Assembly (NCBI GenBank): GCA_000509225.1
Contig: BAOK01000001.1
Coordinates: forward strand, 682,001-746,000
Reading direction: 5' to 3'
Source: Parvibaculaceae bacterium Mf 1.05b.01
GTDB lineage: Bacteria; Pseudomonadota; Alphaproteobacteria; Parvibaculales; Parvibaculaceae
DNA: 64,000 bases
Shown here piece by piece: positions 42,131-50,224 of the stretch. Each line of letters begins with the position of its first letter. The stretch's first letter is position 1. The notes beneath the pieces were generated by a model, which saw only the letters and a program-made list of their open reading frames with translations, ran no database searches and had not been told where the DNA came from. The translations under genes and the position numbers were made by a program.

Positions 42131-43543
42131 ATGACCGAGACATCCTCCCAGAAGCTGACCAAGACACTTACTCTCTACAACACACTGACCCGTCACAAAG
42201 ACGTGTTTCAGCCGATCGATCCGGATCGGGTCACGATGTATGTCTGTGGGCCGACGGTCTATAACCATGCCCATATCGGAAATGCTCGTCCGGCGGTGAT
42301 TTTCGACATGCTGGCCAGGGTGCTGCGGCACCTTTATCCGAATGTGGTCTACGCCCGGAACATTACCGACATTGAGGACAAGATCATTGAGATGGCGGCC
42401 CAAGAAGGTGTCGAAATATCTGTGATCACAGAGCGTTACGCGGACATTTACAGGGCAGACATGGGCGCATTGGGCGTCAATCTGCCCGATATTGAGCCCA
42501 AGGCGACAGAGACCATCCCGGAAATGATTGCCATGATGGAACGGCTGATTGAGGCCGACCATGCCTATGAGGCGGAAGGCCATGTGCTCTTCAATGTGCC
42601 GAGCTTTCCGGATTATGGGCAGCTGTCGCGCCGCCCCATGGATGAAATGGTCGCCGGTGCGCGCGTTGAAGTTGCGCCTTACAAGAAGGATCCGGCGGAC
42701 TTCGTCCTTTGGAAACCAAGCTCTGATGAGCAGCCTGGGTGGGATAGTCCCTGGGGACGGGGACGTCCGGGCTGGCACATTGAGTGCTCCGCCATGATCG
42801 AGAAGCATCTCGGCGACACCATCGATATTCATGGGGGCGGTATCGACCTTCAGTTCCCGCATCATGAGAATGAGCTGGCTCAGAGCCGGTGCAGCCATGA
42901 GGGTGCGCCGTTTGCGAACTATTGGCTGCATAACGGGTTCCTCAATATGAACTCGGAGAAGATGTCGAAGTCGCTCGGCAATGTGCTCTTGGTGCATGAC
43001 CTGATTGAGCAGGCACCCGGCGAGGCCATTCGTTTGGCCCTTCTGAACGGTCACTATCGTCAGCCTCTGGACTGGAATGATGATGTGTTGCCTCAGGCCA
43101 AGGCGCAGCTGGACCGTCTCTATGGCGCACTTCGTCAGTTGGAAGATGTGGAGACCGCGGACGGCGATCATGTTCCCGACGCTTTTCTCGACGCTCTGTT
43201 GGATGATCTCAATACGCCGAAGGCGCTCGCGGAACTGTTTCAGCTCGCGAAACTTGCCAATCAGGCAAGTGATCCGGGAGAGAAAGCCAAACTCAAGGCA
43301 GCGCTTCTACAATCCGGTTTCCTGATCGGGCTTTTGCAGCAGGATGCCAATCAATGGTTTGAAGGGGCAGATGGTTCCTCCGACCTTGATGCAGAGGCAA
43401 TTGAGGCCCAAATAGAGGCGAGGAACGCGGCGCGTGCGGCGAAAGACTTTGCGGAAGCCGACCGGATCAGAGATGCACTCGCGGAAGCGGGTGTGCTGAT
43501 TGAAGATGGGCCGGAAGGCACGAAATGGAAACTGGCGGGGTAA
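42131..43543 (+). CDS. cysS: Cysteinyl-tRNA synthetase
   Basis: A 470-residue class I synthetase. [19 protein letters not shown] contains the zinc Cys and the HIGH-type HIGN motif; the KMSKS loop is [42 protein letters not shown] carries the remaining metal ligands. The DALR-type C-terminal domain with [32 protein letters not shown] is complete. The start is 42131; the ATG at 42113 is in frame but has no ribosome-binding site. The gene has its own short Cys-rich leader ORF and is followed by a family A palindrome. Confidence 0.95.
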   Translation: MTETSSQKLTKTLTLYNTLTRHKDVFQPIDPDRVTMYVCGPTVYNHAHIGNARPAVIFDMLARVLRHLYPNVVYARNITDIEDKIIEMAAQEGVEISVITERYADIYRADMGALGVNLPDIEPKATETIPEMIAMMERLIEADHAYEAEGHVLFNVPSFPDYGQLSRRPMDEMVAGARVEVAPYKKDPADFVLWKPSSDEQPGWDSPWGRGRPGWHIECSAMIEKHLGDTIDIHGGGIDLQFPHHENELAQSRCSHEGAPFANYWLHNGFLNMNSEKMSKSLGNVLLVHDLIEQAPGEAIRLALLNGHYRQPLDWNDDVLPQAKAQLDRLYGALRQLEDVETADGDHVPDAFLDALLDDLNTPKALAELFQLAKLANQASDPGEKAKLKAALLQSGFLIGLLQQDANQWFEGADGSSDLDAEAIEAQIEARNAARAAKDFAEADRIRDALAEAGVLIEDGPEGTKWKLAG

Positions 43544-43557
43544 GCCTGCGTGGAGAA

Positions 43558-43604
43558 AAGCATTTCCAAGAAAAGTGTGTTTGCGGTTTTCTGTTCGGAA
43601 ATGC
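43558..43604. repeat. Family A palindrome, copy 4 (inverted)
   Basis: GCATTTCC (43560-43567) pairs with GGAAATGC (43597-43604). The interior (AAGAAAAGTG...CGGTTTTCTG) shows that this copy is in the opposite orientation to the others. It lies between cysS and the Fe-S scaffold gene and ends 14 nt before the latter's ATG. Confidence 0.85.
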
Positions 43605-43618
43605 GATAGAGAAAAAGT

Positions 43619-44053
43619 ATGCTGGATGACATCTACAACAAGCGTATTTTGAAGCTCGCCGCGGATATTCCGCGGATCGGGCATTTGGATGCGCCGGATG
43701 GCTCGGCGACCGCTGTTTCCAAACTTTGCGGATCAAAAGTCTCTGTTGAGGTGAAGATGGACGGCGATGTCGTTACGGACTTCGCTCATGACGTGAAGGC
43801 TTGTGCGCTCGGCCAGGCTTCTTCCTCTATCCTGGCCGCCCACGTGGTGGGGTCCACGGCTGAGGAGCTGCACCAGCTTCGCGATCAAATGGTTGCAATG
43901 TTAAAAGCAGGTGGAGAGCCCCCGACTGGCAAATGGGGAGACGCTGAAGTGCTCACCCCAGTGCGAGACTATAAGGCCCGGCACACGTCCACGTTGCTTA
44001 CGTTCAATGCCACCTGCGACGCGGTGGATGAGGCTATGGCGGCGGTCCAATAG
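43619..44053 (+). CDS. Iron-sulfur cluster assembly scaffold protein (IscU/NifU-N-like)
   Basis: A 144-residue protein of the IscU superfamily: start LDDIYNKRILKLA, C37 in KLCGSKV, and C62 in KACALGQASSSILA. The place where IscU has its third cysteine reads RHTSTLLTF, so a Ser/Thr pair replaces it; C133 lies a few residues further on. This pattern is usual in the alphaproteobacterial branch known to me, whose role is less clear than that of IscU. No iscS or suf genes adjoin it. GAGAAAAAG is the ribosome-binding site, directly after a palindrome. Confidence 0.8.
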   Translation: MLDDIYNKRILKLAADIPRIGHLDAPDGSATAVSKLCGSKVSVEVKMDGDVVTDFAHDVKACALGQASSSILAAHVVGSTAEELHQLRDQMVAMLKAGGEPPTGKWGDAEVLTPVRDYKARHTSTLLTFNATCDAVDEAMAAVQ

Positions 44054-44060
44054 GAGCCTA

Positions 44061-44090
44061 TTTACCTCTCGCTTACCATGCTGCTATAGA
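44061..44090 (+). promoter_or_regulatory. Predicted sigma-70 promoter before the Thr-rich leader
   Basis: TTTACC (44061-44066) and TATAGA (44085-44090) are spaced 18 bp apart and would start a transcript near 44097, about 18 nt before the leader ORF ATG. The spacing and the fit to the consensus are fair. Confidence 0.5.
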
Positions 44091-44114
44091 GTGGGCCGCA
44101 AATCCGAGGATGAT

Positions 44115-44234
44115 ATGCTGACAGATACGCAAAACATGCATTGGACGGGTGGCCCTACGGCCGCTGCGATCGTGCGCGTGTTTAAGCTGGGGGTCGCAAC
44201 CGGCACCACCCTCACTAGCACCGGCTCGGTCTGA
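44115..44234 (+). CDS. Thr-rich leader peptide upstream of yidD-thrS (predicted)
   Basis: A 39-codon ORF with GAGGA just upstream, beginning MLTDTQNMHW and ending ATGTTLTSTGSV. Nine of 39 residues are Thr, five of them in the last 12, and the ORF is followed at once by hairpins. Two genes downstream is thrS. This is the layout of an attenuation leader, where uncharged tRNA-Thr would stall ribosomes near the end of the ORF. The start TQN-M-x-W also recalls the rhizobial trp leader (MANTQNISIWW). No other product is likely. Inference only. Confidence 0.55.
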   Translation: MLTDTQNMHWTGGPTAAAIVRVFKLGVATGTTLTSTGSV

Positions 44235-44279
44235 CACCGAGCCTGGCTCATTGAGCCTGATGGCCCCGAGCGATGCTCG
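44223..44279 (+). promoter_or_regulatory. Series of hairpins after the Thr-rich leader
   Basis: GGCTCGGT (44223-44230) pairs with ACCGAGCC (44236-44243), spanning the leader stop codon; GGCT-CATTG-AGCC follows (44245-44257), then CGAGC-GAT-GCTCG (44267-44279). CCGAGC occurs twice, so GCTCGG can pair with either copy, which allows alternative folds. No T-run follows, so intrinsic termination is not evident. Confidence 0.5.
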
Positions 44280-44435
44280 CGCCGGGTCGCAAATCCACCA
44301 AAATACGAGATCAGCGAGCTTTCCGGGCTTTTGAGGCATTCAACTGTCGCGCCCATCTGTTGAGCAGCGCTGACTTAAACGATACTTAAAGCCATGCGGT
44401 TTTCACGAATCGACCATGACCGGACATAAAGCGTC
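44235..44435. other. Untranslated region between leader and yidD
   Basis: About 200 bp beyond the hairpin series and before the family A palindrome. I see no gene and no clear terminator; a short GGGCTTTT run at 44326-44333 is the closest thing to one. Confidence 0.35.
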
Positions 44436-44480
44436 GCATTTCCGGACGGATAACCGGGTCCACTTATCCTGGAAATGCTT
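44436..44480. repeat. Family A palindrome, copy 5
   Basis: GCATTTCC (44436-44443) pairs with GGAAATGC (44471-44478); inside, GGATAA pairs with TTATCC. It ends 13 nt before the yidD ATG, immediately next to the ribosome-binding site GGAGAG. Confidence 0.87.
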
Positions 44481-44493
44481 TGGAGAGAATCCT

Positions 44494-44826
44494 ATGCGGC
44501 GCAGTCCGCTTGCCATTGTGATGTTGGGACTGGTCCAGTTTTATCGACTGGTCCTGTCGCCGCTTCTTGGGCCCCGATGTCGGCATATGCCGAGTTGTTC
44601 GGAATATGCCCTGGATGCGGTCCGTCAACATGGCGGTTGGCGCGGGGGATGGCTGGCCTTGTCGAGAATCTCGCGCTGCCATCCCTGGGGGTCTCATGGG
44701 TTTGATCCGGTTCCGGTAGAGCTCGCTGACCAACCCTTCTATGCGCCGTGGCGCTATGGGCATTGGTCGCGTGAACTTCGTGACTTGCCGCCTGAAAAGA
44801 ACGACCTGCCGCCTACGAACAAGTAG
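44494..44826 (+). CDS. yidD: Membrane protein insertion efficiency factor
   Basis: A 110-residue YidD. The signature FYRLVLSPLLGPRCRHMPSCSEYALDAV contains the conserved Cys pair and PSCSxYA; WLALSRISRCHPWGSHGFDPVP completes the family pattern. It assists YidC in inserting inner-membrane proteins; it is normally found with rnpA-yidC but here is 21 bp upstream of thrS. ATG 44494 follows GGAGAG; the longer frame would translate the palindrome. Confidence 0.93.
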   Translation: MRRSPLAIVMLGLVQFYRLVLSPLLGPRCRHMPSCSEYALDAVRQHGGWRGGWLALSRISRCHPWGSHGFDPVPVELADQPFYAPWRYGHWSRELRDLPPEKNDLPPTNK

Positions 44827-44847
44827 GGCAGTTGAAAGGAAAAAGTG

Positions 44848-46815
44848 ATGATTAAGCTGACGATGCCAGATGGCTCCATTAGGGAAGAAGCACAGCCGCT
44901 TGACGGGCTGGCGCTCGCCAAGAGCATCTCCAATTCGCTCGCCAAGAAGGCGATCGCACTGAAGACTGATGGTGAGGTCGTTGATCTTGCCACGGTGCTG
45001 GACAGGGACGTCGCGGTTGAAATCGTGACGGCAAACACGCCGGACGGTCTCGAATTGTTGCGGCATGATGCAGCTCACGTGATGGCTGAAGCGGTGCAGG
45101 AGTTGTTTCCCGGCACGCAGGTCACGATCGGCCCGGTAATCGAGAATGGTTTCTTCTACGATTTTGCGCGCGCGGAACCTTTCCATCTGGAAGATCTGGA
45201 AAAGATCGAGGCCAAGATGAAAGAGATCGTTGATCGGAACGAACCGATCACGCGGGAAGTCTGGGATCGGGATGAGGCGATCGCCTATTTCAAAAAAATC
45301 GGTGAAGAGTACAAAGCTGAGATCATCTCCAGCATTCCGGCTGGCGAGGATGTCAGTGTTTATCGTCAGGGCGAATGGCTCGACCTTTGTCGAGGACCGC
45401 ATTTGCCGTCGACAGGCAAGCTCGGAAAATCCTTCAAGCTGACCAAACTCGCGGGCGCTTACTGGCGGGGCGACAGCAATAATGAAGTGTTGCAGCGCAT
45501 TTACGGTACATGCTGGTCGAGTGACAAAGAGCTCAAAGCCTATCTGCATATGATCGAAGAAGCGGAGAAGCGTGACCACCGCAAGATCGGTCGGGAGATG
45601 GATCTCTACCATTTCCAGGAAGAGGCTCAAGGATCGGTGTTCTGGCACCCAAAGGGTTTCGTGATCTACAATCAGCTGGAAGCCTATATCCGCCGCAAGA
45701 TCAGCAAGGCTGGATACGAAGAAGTGAAGACGCCGCAACTGATGGCGGCGAAGTTCTGGGAGCAGTCCGGCCACTGGGGCAAATATCGCGAGAACATGTT
45801 CGTGGTGCCCGATGAGGTGCCAAATACGGAGGATGAAGGCGAGATTTTCTCTGGTGAGGCAGACCTCATGGCAATCAAACCCATGAACTGCCCCGCGCAC
45901 GTCCAGATTTTCAATCAGGGCATTAAATCCTATCGCGATCTGCCGATGCGGATGGCGGAGTTTGGCTGTTGTCATCGGAATGAAGCTCACGGCGCTCTGC
46001 ATGGGCTGATGCGCGTGCGGCAGATGACGCAGGATGATGCGCATATCTTTTGTACCGAAGAACAGATCCAGTCGGAGACAGAGCATTTCGTCAATCTGCT
46101 CTATGCGGTCTATGAGGATATGGGCTTTGACGATGTGGTGATCCGTCTTGCCACGCGACCTGAAAAATTCGGTGGCACGGTTGAGCGGTGGGATGCAGCG
46201 GAGAAAGCTCTTGGTGCAGCTCTGCAGGCGACTGGCTATGACTATGTCATCGCGGAAGGTGAAGGCGCCTTCTACGCGCCGAAGCTTGAGTTCCATCTGA
46301 AAGATGCAATTGGGCGATCCTGGCAGGTTGGTACGTTGCAGCTCGACTATGTTCTGCCCGAACGCCTCAATGCGACCTATGTGGCAGAAGACGGATCGCG
46401 GAAGCACGCGGTGATGCTGCACCGGGCGATCCTTGGCACGCTGGAACGTTTTATCGGCATTATGATTGAAAGCTGTGCAGGAAAACTGCCTTTGTGGTTG
46501 GCGCCCGTTCAGGCCGTTGTTGCAACGATTACGTCTGAAGCGGACGCGTACGGTCTCGCTGTCGTTGAAAAACTCAAAGCGGCTGGCCTTCGTGTTGAGA
46601 GCGATACGCGGAATGAGAAGATCAATTACAAAGTCCGTGAACACTCTGTGGGCAAAGTGCCTGTGATCATGGTGGTGGGCATGAAGGAGGCGGAAGAAGG
46701 GAAAGTTTCCATCCGTCGCCTTGGCTCCAAGGACCAGACTGTGGTTGATGTGGATGAGGCGATTGCTGCACTTGTGGCGGAAGCGACGCCGCCTGATCTG
46801 GTTGAAGCTACCTAG
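44848..46815 (+). CDS. thrS: Threonyl-tRNA synthetase
   Basis: A 655-residue class II synthetase with the full layout: TGS domain (1-60), editing-type N2 domain with [16 protein letters not shown] and the [10 protein letters not shown] segment, the catalytic core ([46 protein letters not shown] with zinc ligands) and a C-terminal anticodon-binding domain. ATG 44848 follows AAAGGA. It is coupled in sequence with yidD and may be governed by the Thr-rich leader upstream. Confidence 0.96.
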   Translation: MIKLTMPDGSIREEAQPLDGLALAKSISNSLAKKAIALKTDGEVVDLATVLDRDVAVEIVTANTPDGLELLRHDAAHVMAEAVQELFPGTQVTIGPVIENGFFYDFARAEPFHLEDLEKIEAKMKEIVDRNEPITREVWDRDEAIAYFKKIGEEYKAEIISSIPAGEDVSVYRQGEWLDLCRGPHLPSTGKLGKSFKLTKLAGAYWRGDSNNEVLQRIYGTCWSSDKELKAYLHMIEEAEKRDHRKIGREMDLYHFQEEAQGSVFWHPKGFVIYNQLEAYIRRKISKAGYEEVKTPQLMAAKFWEQSGHWGKYRENMFVVPDEVPNTEDEGEIFSGEADLMAIKPMNCPAHVQIFNQGIKSYRDLPMRMAEFGCCHRNEAHGALHGLMRVRQMTQDDAHIFCTEEQIQSETEHFVNLLYAVYEDMGFDDVVIRLATRPEKFGGTVERWDAAEKALGAALQATGYDYVIAEGEGAFYAPKLEFHLKDAIGRSWQVGTLQLDYVLPERLNATYVAEDGSRKHAVMLHRAILGTLERFIGIMIESCAGKLPLWLAPVQAVVATITSEADAYGLAVVEKLKAAGLRVESDTRNEKINYKVREHSVGKVPVIMVVGMKEAEEGKVSIRRLGSKDQTVVDVDEAIAALVAEATPPDLVEAT

Positions 46816-46818
46816 CTC

Positions 46819-47634
46819 TTAGAAGTCATACCAGAGAGAGAGTTTGAGCCCGGTTTCCTTTAGGACATTTCTGCCAATGAAGGTCCTGAAGGCACCGGCC
46901 TCAATGGCAAAACCGGGTTCAAATCGATGGACGAGACCGAACTCTGCCTTGCTAGACCAATAGTGCCCTTGCGGGGACGGCGTCCGACCGATCGAGTATT
47001 CGGTGTTTGATTTCAATAGGGTCATCCAATCCGGCCCCCAATTGAGACCAAGTGTTGCATCTGCGCTTGCGACTGCCGGGCGGACACCCGGTCGGTGCCT
47101 GTAAGCGAACCGTTGGGCGCTAAAGCCGAATAGTCCCATGAACATGATGGGAGCTCCGGTGCTCACGGCAACCTCGTAATCCAAGTCGCCCGATTGAGAC
47201 GCGGCAGGGTCATCTCCGCCGGATGACGTGTTGAGTGTTGCAAGTGCATCGACAGAATAGAGCGTTTCATCCCAGGTGAAGAGATAGGCTCTCGCCCCAA
47301 ATTCCACGCGACGAAACCCGGTGTCTGTAAACTGGCGGTTGAATGCCTCTGTCTTATCTGTTGAGCGGGCGACTTCACCGACAAGTGTTACCCGTTCGGT
47401 TAGTCCATGCTCGGCATAGACCTGGATTTCGATCTTTTTGAAGCGCCCGCGGGACACCGCATTTCCCGTCTGATCAAAGGTCCGGTGGGCTAGGGCATGG
47501 GTCGCTGAGACGATGACCTGAGTTTCACCTTCTGGCTGCGGCCAGGCACCTGCTAAGACTGACTCCGCAGCGAGGATGACACCCAAACAAGCGCCGATAC
47601 ACCCATAGAACAACTTCTGCGCGAATTCCCCCAT
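46819..47634 (-). CDS. Probable outer-membrane beta-barrel protein
   Basis: A 271-residue exported protein with a signal peptide (GCIGACLGVILAAESVLAG) and an alternating hydrophobic pattern through the chain (VEFGARAYLFTWDETLYSVDA, PDWMTLLKSNTEYSIG, FAIEAGAFRTFIG), ending in Phe (LKLSLWYDF), the terminal residue favoured by the Bam machinery. It begins GAWPQPEGETQVIVS after cleavage, a start also seen in other small uncharacterised barrels. Convergent with thrS (3 bp between stops). Confidence 0.65.
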   Translation of the reverse strand: MGEFAQKLFYGCIGACLGVILAAESVLAGAWPQPEGETQVIVSATHALAHRTFDQTGNAVSRGRFKKIEIQVYAEHGLTERVTLVGEVARSTDKTEAFNRQFTDTGFRRVEFGARAYLFTWDETLYSVDALATLNTSSGGDDPAASQSGDLDYEVAVSTGAPIMFMGLFGFSAQRFAYRHRPGVRPAVASADATLGLNWGPDWMTLLKSNTEYSIGRTPSPQGHYWSSKAEFGLVHRFEPGFAIEAGAFRTFIGRNVLKETGLKLSLWYDF

Positions 47635-47750
47635 AGGGAAATTGAAGTTTTATTATGTGGAGATGTCCAACAAAATATTTGCGAACCATTTGCAATTTCT
47701 GCCGGGTGCCTTATGTCATGGGTGAGGCTTGGCTAGTTGAAGGAACGACT

Positions 47751-48323
47751 ATGAATGAGATGATCGACCTGTTGCTTTCCCGACGTTCAGTTGTCGCGGG
47801 CAGTATGACGCAACAGGGCCCAAGTGCCGACCAGCTAGACACCATTCTTGCGGCGGGGCACAGGGTACCAGATCATGGGAAACTCGGACCGTGGCGGTTC
47901 ATTGTGTTTGAAGGCAACGCGCGGGCTGAATTTGGGGCGGTGTTGGAGGATGCCTTTGCGAAGGCCAACCCGGATTGTGATGCAGAGCGGGCCAGCCTCG
48001 AGACACTCCGTTTTGTGCGGGCTCCTACGGTGGTTGCCGTTGTTTCCTGTGTCACTGAGAACATCAAGATCCCGGTCTGGGAGCAACAACTGGCTGCAGG
48101 GGCGGTTTGTCAAAATATGTTGGTCGCCGCCACGGCTCTGGGTTATGCCGCGCAATGGCTTACCGAGTGGTATGCGTTTGATGAGACTGTCGTGAGCGCT
48201 CTGAGGCTTGGCGAGGGCGAACGTGTGGCAGGCTTTATCTATCTCGGTGGCAAAGAGGCGCAACCGACAGAGCGGGTGCGTCCCGATCTTGCCGACCGCA
48301 TCACCCGCTGGTCGGGATTATGA
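47751..48323 (+). CDS. Nitroreductase family protein
   Basis: A 190-residue flavoprotein of the small YdjA type. LLSRRSVVAGSMTQQGPSADQLDTILAAGHRVPDHGKLGPWRFIVF is the FMN-binding start; QQLAAGAVCQNMLVAATALGYAAQWLTEW and the final GFIYLGG are conserved. It probably reduces quinones, nitro compounds or flavins as a dimer. ATG 47751 has AAGGAA upstream; ATG 47718 is in frame but less supported. The 3' end overlaps the next minus-strand gene by 6 bp. Confidence 0.87.
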   Translation: MNEMIDLLLSRRSVVAGSMTQQGPSADQLDTILAAGHRVPDHGKLGPWRFIVFEGNARAEFGAVLEDAFAKANPDCDAERASLETLRFVRAPTVVAVVSCVTENIKIPVWEQQLAAGAVCQNMLVAATALGYAAQWLTEWYAFDETVVSALRLGEGERVAGFIYLGGKEAQPTERVRPDLADRITRWSGL

Positions 48324-48608
48324 TGGCTGTTTGCGTGCCGGCGCGCCTCTGACTTCGCCGTCTTCGCGCATGATCGTCGCGCGCGCCTGACGCACACCAA
48401 CATCCATTTTGCTGTCGGGCATCTCACCAATATTGGTTTTGATCCGGCTGTTCCTTTGGGCGGTTCCGACCGCAAGAGGCACAACTACCGTCAGGGCAAG
48501 GATCACAAACAGGACACCTGCGAGCGTACTCTGCTGGTAAATCATGTATGCCGTATACAGACTGGCTGCCAGGATTAGGGCTGCGATGATTTTTTTGACT
48601 ATCGACAT
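48318..48608 (-). CDS. Small membrane protein
   Basis: A 96-residue protein with two hydrophobic helices (IIAALILAASLYTAYMIY and GVLFVILALTVVVPLAVG) and a charged C-terminal half (NSRIKTNIGEMPDSKMDVGVRQARATIM). AAGGAAGACC precedes the ATG. No family is recognised. Confidence 0.6.
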   Translation of the reverse strand: MSIVKKIIAALILAASLYTAYMIYQQSTLAGVLFVILALTVVVPLAVGTAQRNSRIKTNIGEMPDSKMDVGVRQARATIMREDGEVRGAPARKQPS

Positions 48609-48689
48609 AAAGGTCTTCCTTGCACTGGTGCATGGGGTGCCGCTCGATAAGCGTAGCAGTGCCGCCGAATAAGGCCAGCATTTTCATCA

Positions 48690-49565
48690 TCAAGGTTTTA
48701 TGGCAGCGGCCCGCGCAATAACGCTTTCAGCTTGACGCAGGTGAGGGCGGTCCAGCATTTTTCCGTCGAGGCTCACGACGCCCGGATTGCCCGCATCTTC
48801 GAAGACTTTTACCACTGCGCGGGCTTCGGCAATGTCTTCTTCAGTGGGTGTGAAGACAGTGTTGATAACGGGCACCTGCGCTGGGTGGATCGCAACTTTC
48901 CCTGTGAAGCCGTCCCGAATAGCGGCGCGTGCTTCTGCTTCCAGGGCCGCTTCATCGCGAAAATCTTTGCAAATTCCGTCGATTGGCATGACGTCGGCGG
49001 CAACGGCACCCAATAAGCAGAGTGTACGCGCCAGTTGGTATGGGCCGGTATAGTTTCCTGAGTCGTCCCGGTTGGAGCGGGCGCCCAGGTCAGCGGAGAG
49101 GTCTTCAGCCCCCCAGGTCATGGCAAAGAAACGTTCGCTCGCATTTCCATACGTTCCTAAGTTGAACATGGACGCTGCAGTTTCCGTTGCGACATTCATA
49201 AGCTTGATCGCGCCTTGTTGCAGGCCGTGCTGCTTTTCGAGGTCGGTCAGATGTTTGCAGACGGTCGCAATGCACTCACCGGAAATGGTTTTGGGTACCA
49301 TGATGGCGTTGGGCTTTGCGGGCACCACGGTTGCGAGATCTTGCTGCCAGAATTCGCTGTCTAGCGCGTTCATGCGCACTAGGACGGATTGCCCATCGTC
49401 GGGCTTGCGGGAGTGCAGATAGTCAATCGCGCCCTGGCGGGCGGCGGGTTTGTTGTCGAGGGCAACCGCATCTTCAAGGTCGAGAATGAGCGCGTCGGCT
49501 CCGGAGCCTGCGCCTTTGGCAAGTTTGCGGTCGCTGTCTGCTGGAACGAAAAGGAATGAGCGCAT
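48690..49565 (-). CDS. CitE-like CoA ester lyase (HpcH/HpaI family)
   Basis: A 291-residue TIM-barrel protein of the citrate-lyase beta-subunit-like group: RSFLFVPADSDRKLAKGAGSGADALILDLEDAV, VRMNALDS, a magnesium site with MTWGAEDLSADLGA and the end GFTGKVAIHPAQVPVINTVFTP. Such enzymes cleave malyl-, citramalyl- or beta-hydroxyacyl-CoA, or act as thioesterases. It is 3 bp downstream of a MaoC hydratase gene, and an acyl-CoA dehydrogenase gene is divergent. This trio resembles the Mycobacterium tuberculosis Rv2498c-Rv2500c neighbourhood. Confidence 0.88.
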   Translation of the reverse strand: MRSFLFVPADSDRKLAKGAGSGADALILDLEDAVALDNKPAARQGAIDYLHSRKPDDGQSVLVRMNALDSEFWQQDLATVVPAKPNAIMVPKTISGECIATVCKHLTDLEKQHGLQQGAIKLMNVATETAASMFNLGTYGNASERFFAMTWGAEDLSADLGARSNRDDSGNYTGPYQLARTLCLLGAVAADVMPIDGICKDFRDEAALEAEARAAIRDGFTGKVAIHPAQVPVINTVFTPTEEDIAEARAVVKVFEDAGNPGVVSLDGKMLDRPHLRQAESVIARAAAIKP

Positions 49566-49568
49566 GAG

Positions 49569-50027
49569 TTAACCGTCCGTCTTCGCAATCATGAAGGCCT
49601 GCCTTGTGCATTGGGCAACAAGTTCATCGCGTTGGTTGTAGCCGCGATGCTCGAAGGTCACGATGCCTGCTTTCGGACGTGATTTAGATCGGCGTTTGGA
49701 GATGATGCTGGTCTCAACCCGCATGGTGTCGCCATGGAACACGGGCTTGGGAAAGGATACGTCGGTCATGCCGAGATTTGCGATCGTGGTGCCATGGGTT
49801 GTTTCATGCACGGAGATGCCGATCACAAGCCCTAGCGTGAACAGGCTGTTGACCAGGGGCTTGCCAAATTCGGTCTCTGTCTCTGCGTAGTGATGGTCGA
49901 GATGGAGCGCAGCCGGGTTCATGGTCATGGCGGAGAAGAGGGTGTTGTCTGTTTCCGTGATGGTGCGGTGGATCGCGTGTTTAAGGACGAGACCTTCCTC
50001 GCATTCTTCGAAATAGAGCCCTGGCAT
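49569..50027 (-). CDS. MaoC family dehydratase
   Basis: A 152-residue hot-dog protein: [36 protein letters not shown] carries the catalytic Asp/His neighbourhood of MaoC hydratases, with the second half [22 protein letters not shown] and [18 protein letters not shown] 50027 follows AGGGAAACC. It is the first gene of a two-gene operon with the CitE-like lyase; together they could hydrate an enoyl-CoA and cleave the product, as in itaconate or leucine-type degradation. Confidence 0.88.
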   Translation of the reverse strand: MPGLYFEECEEGLVLKHAIHRTITETDNTLFSAMTMNPAALHLDHHYAETETEFGKPLVNSLFTLGLVIGISVHETTHGTTIANLGMTDVSFPKPVFHGDTMRVETSIISKRRSKSRPKAGIVTFEHRGYNQRDELVAQCTRQAFMIAKTDG

Positions 50028-50165
50028 GAGGTTTCCCTGTGTTTTTTGTTTGTTTTCCGGACGGCCTGTCACCGTCTTCCGTCTTTGGGTAAGTTATACC
50101 TCAAACACACCAGAGCCGTTCGAATTTTGATTTATACAAACTGGGCTCTGGCTTCTTTTTTTGTC

Positions 50166-50210
50166 GCGTTTTCGGACGGAAAACCGTTCACACTTTTCCT
50201 GAAAACGCTT
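50166..50210. repeat. Family A palindrome, copy 6
   Basis: GCGTTTTC (50166-50173) pairs with GAAAACGC (50201-50208). It ends 14 nt before the GTG of the acyl-CoA dehydrogenase, directly before its ribosome-binding site GGGGAGA. Confidence 0.87.
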
Positions 50211-50224
50211 TGGGGAGACAGATT

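Noticed and set aside
42050-43171. 373-codon minus-strand ORF opposite cysS
   Set aside because: Same reason: cysS occupies the plus strand with complete family motifs.
44464-46644. Long 726-codon minus-strand ORF opposite yidD and thrS
   Set aside because: It mirrors two unmistakable genes on the plus strand. Its product (Arg/His/Phe-rich) has no recognisable domain and no ribosome-binding site; it is a codon-bias shadow.
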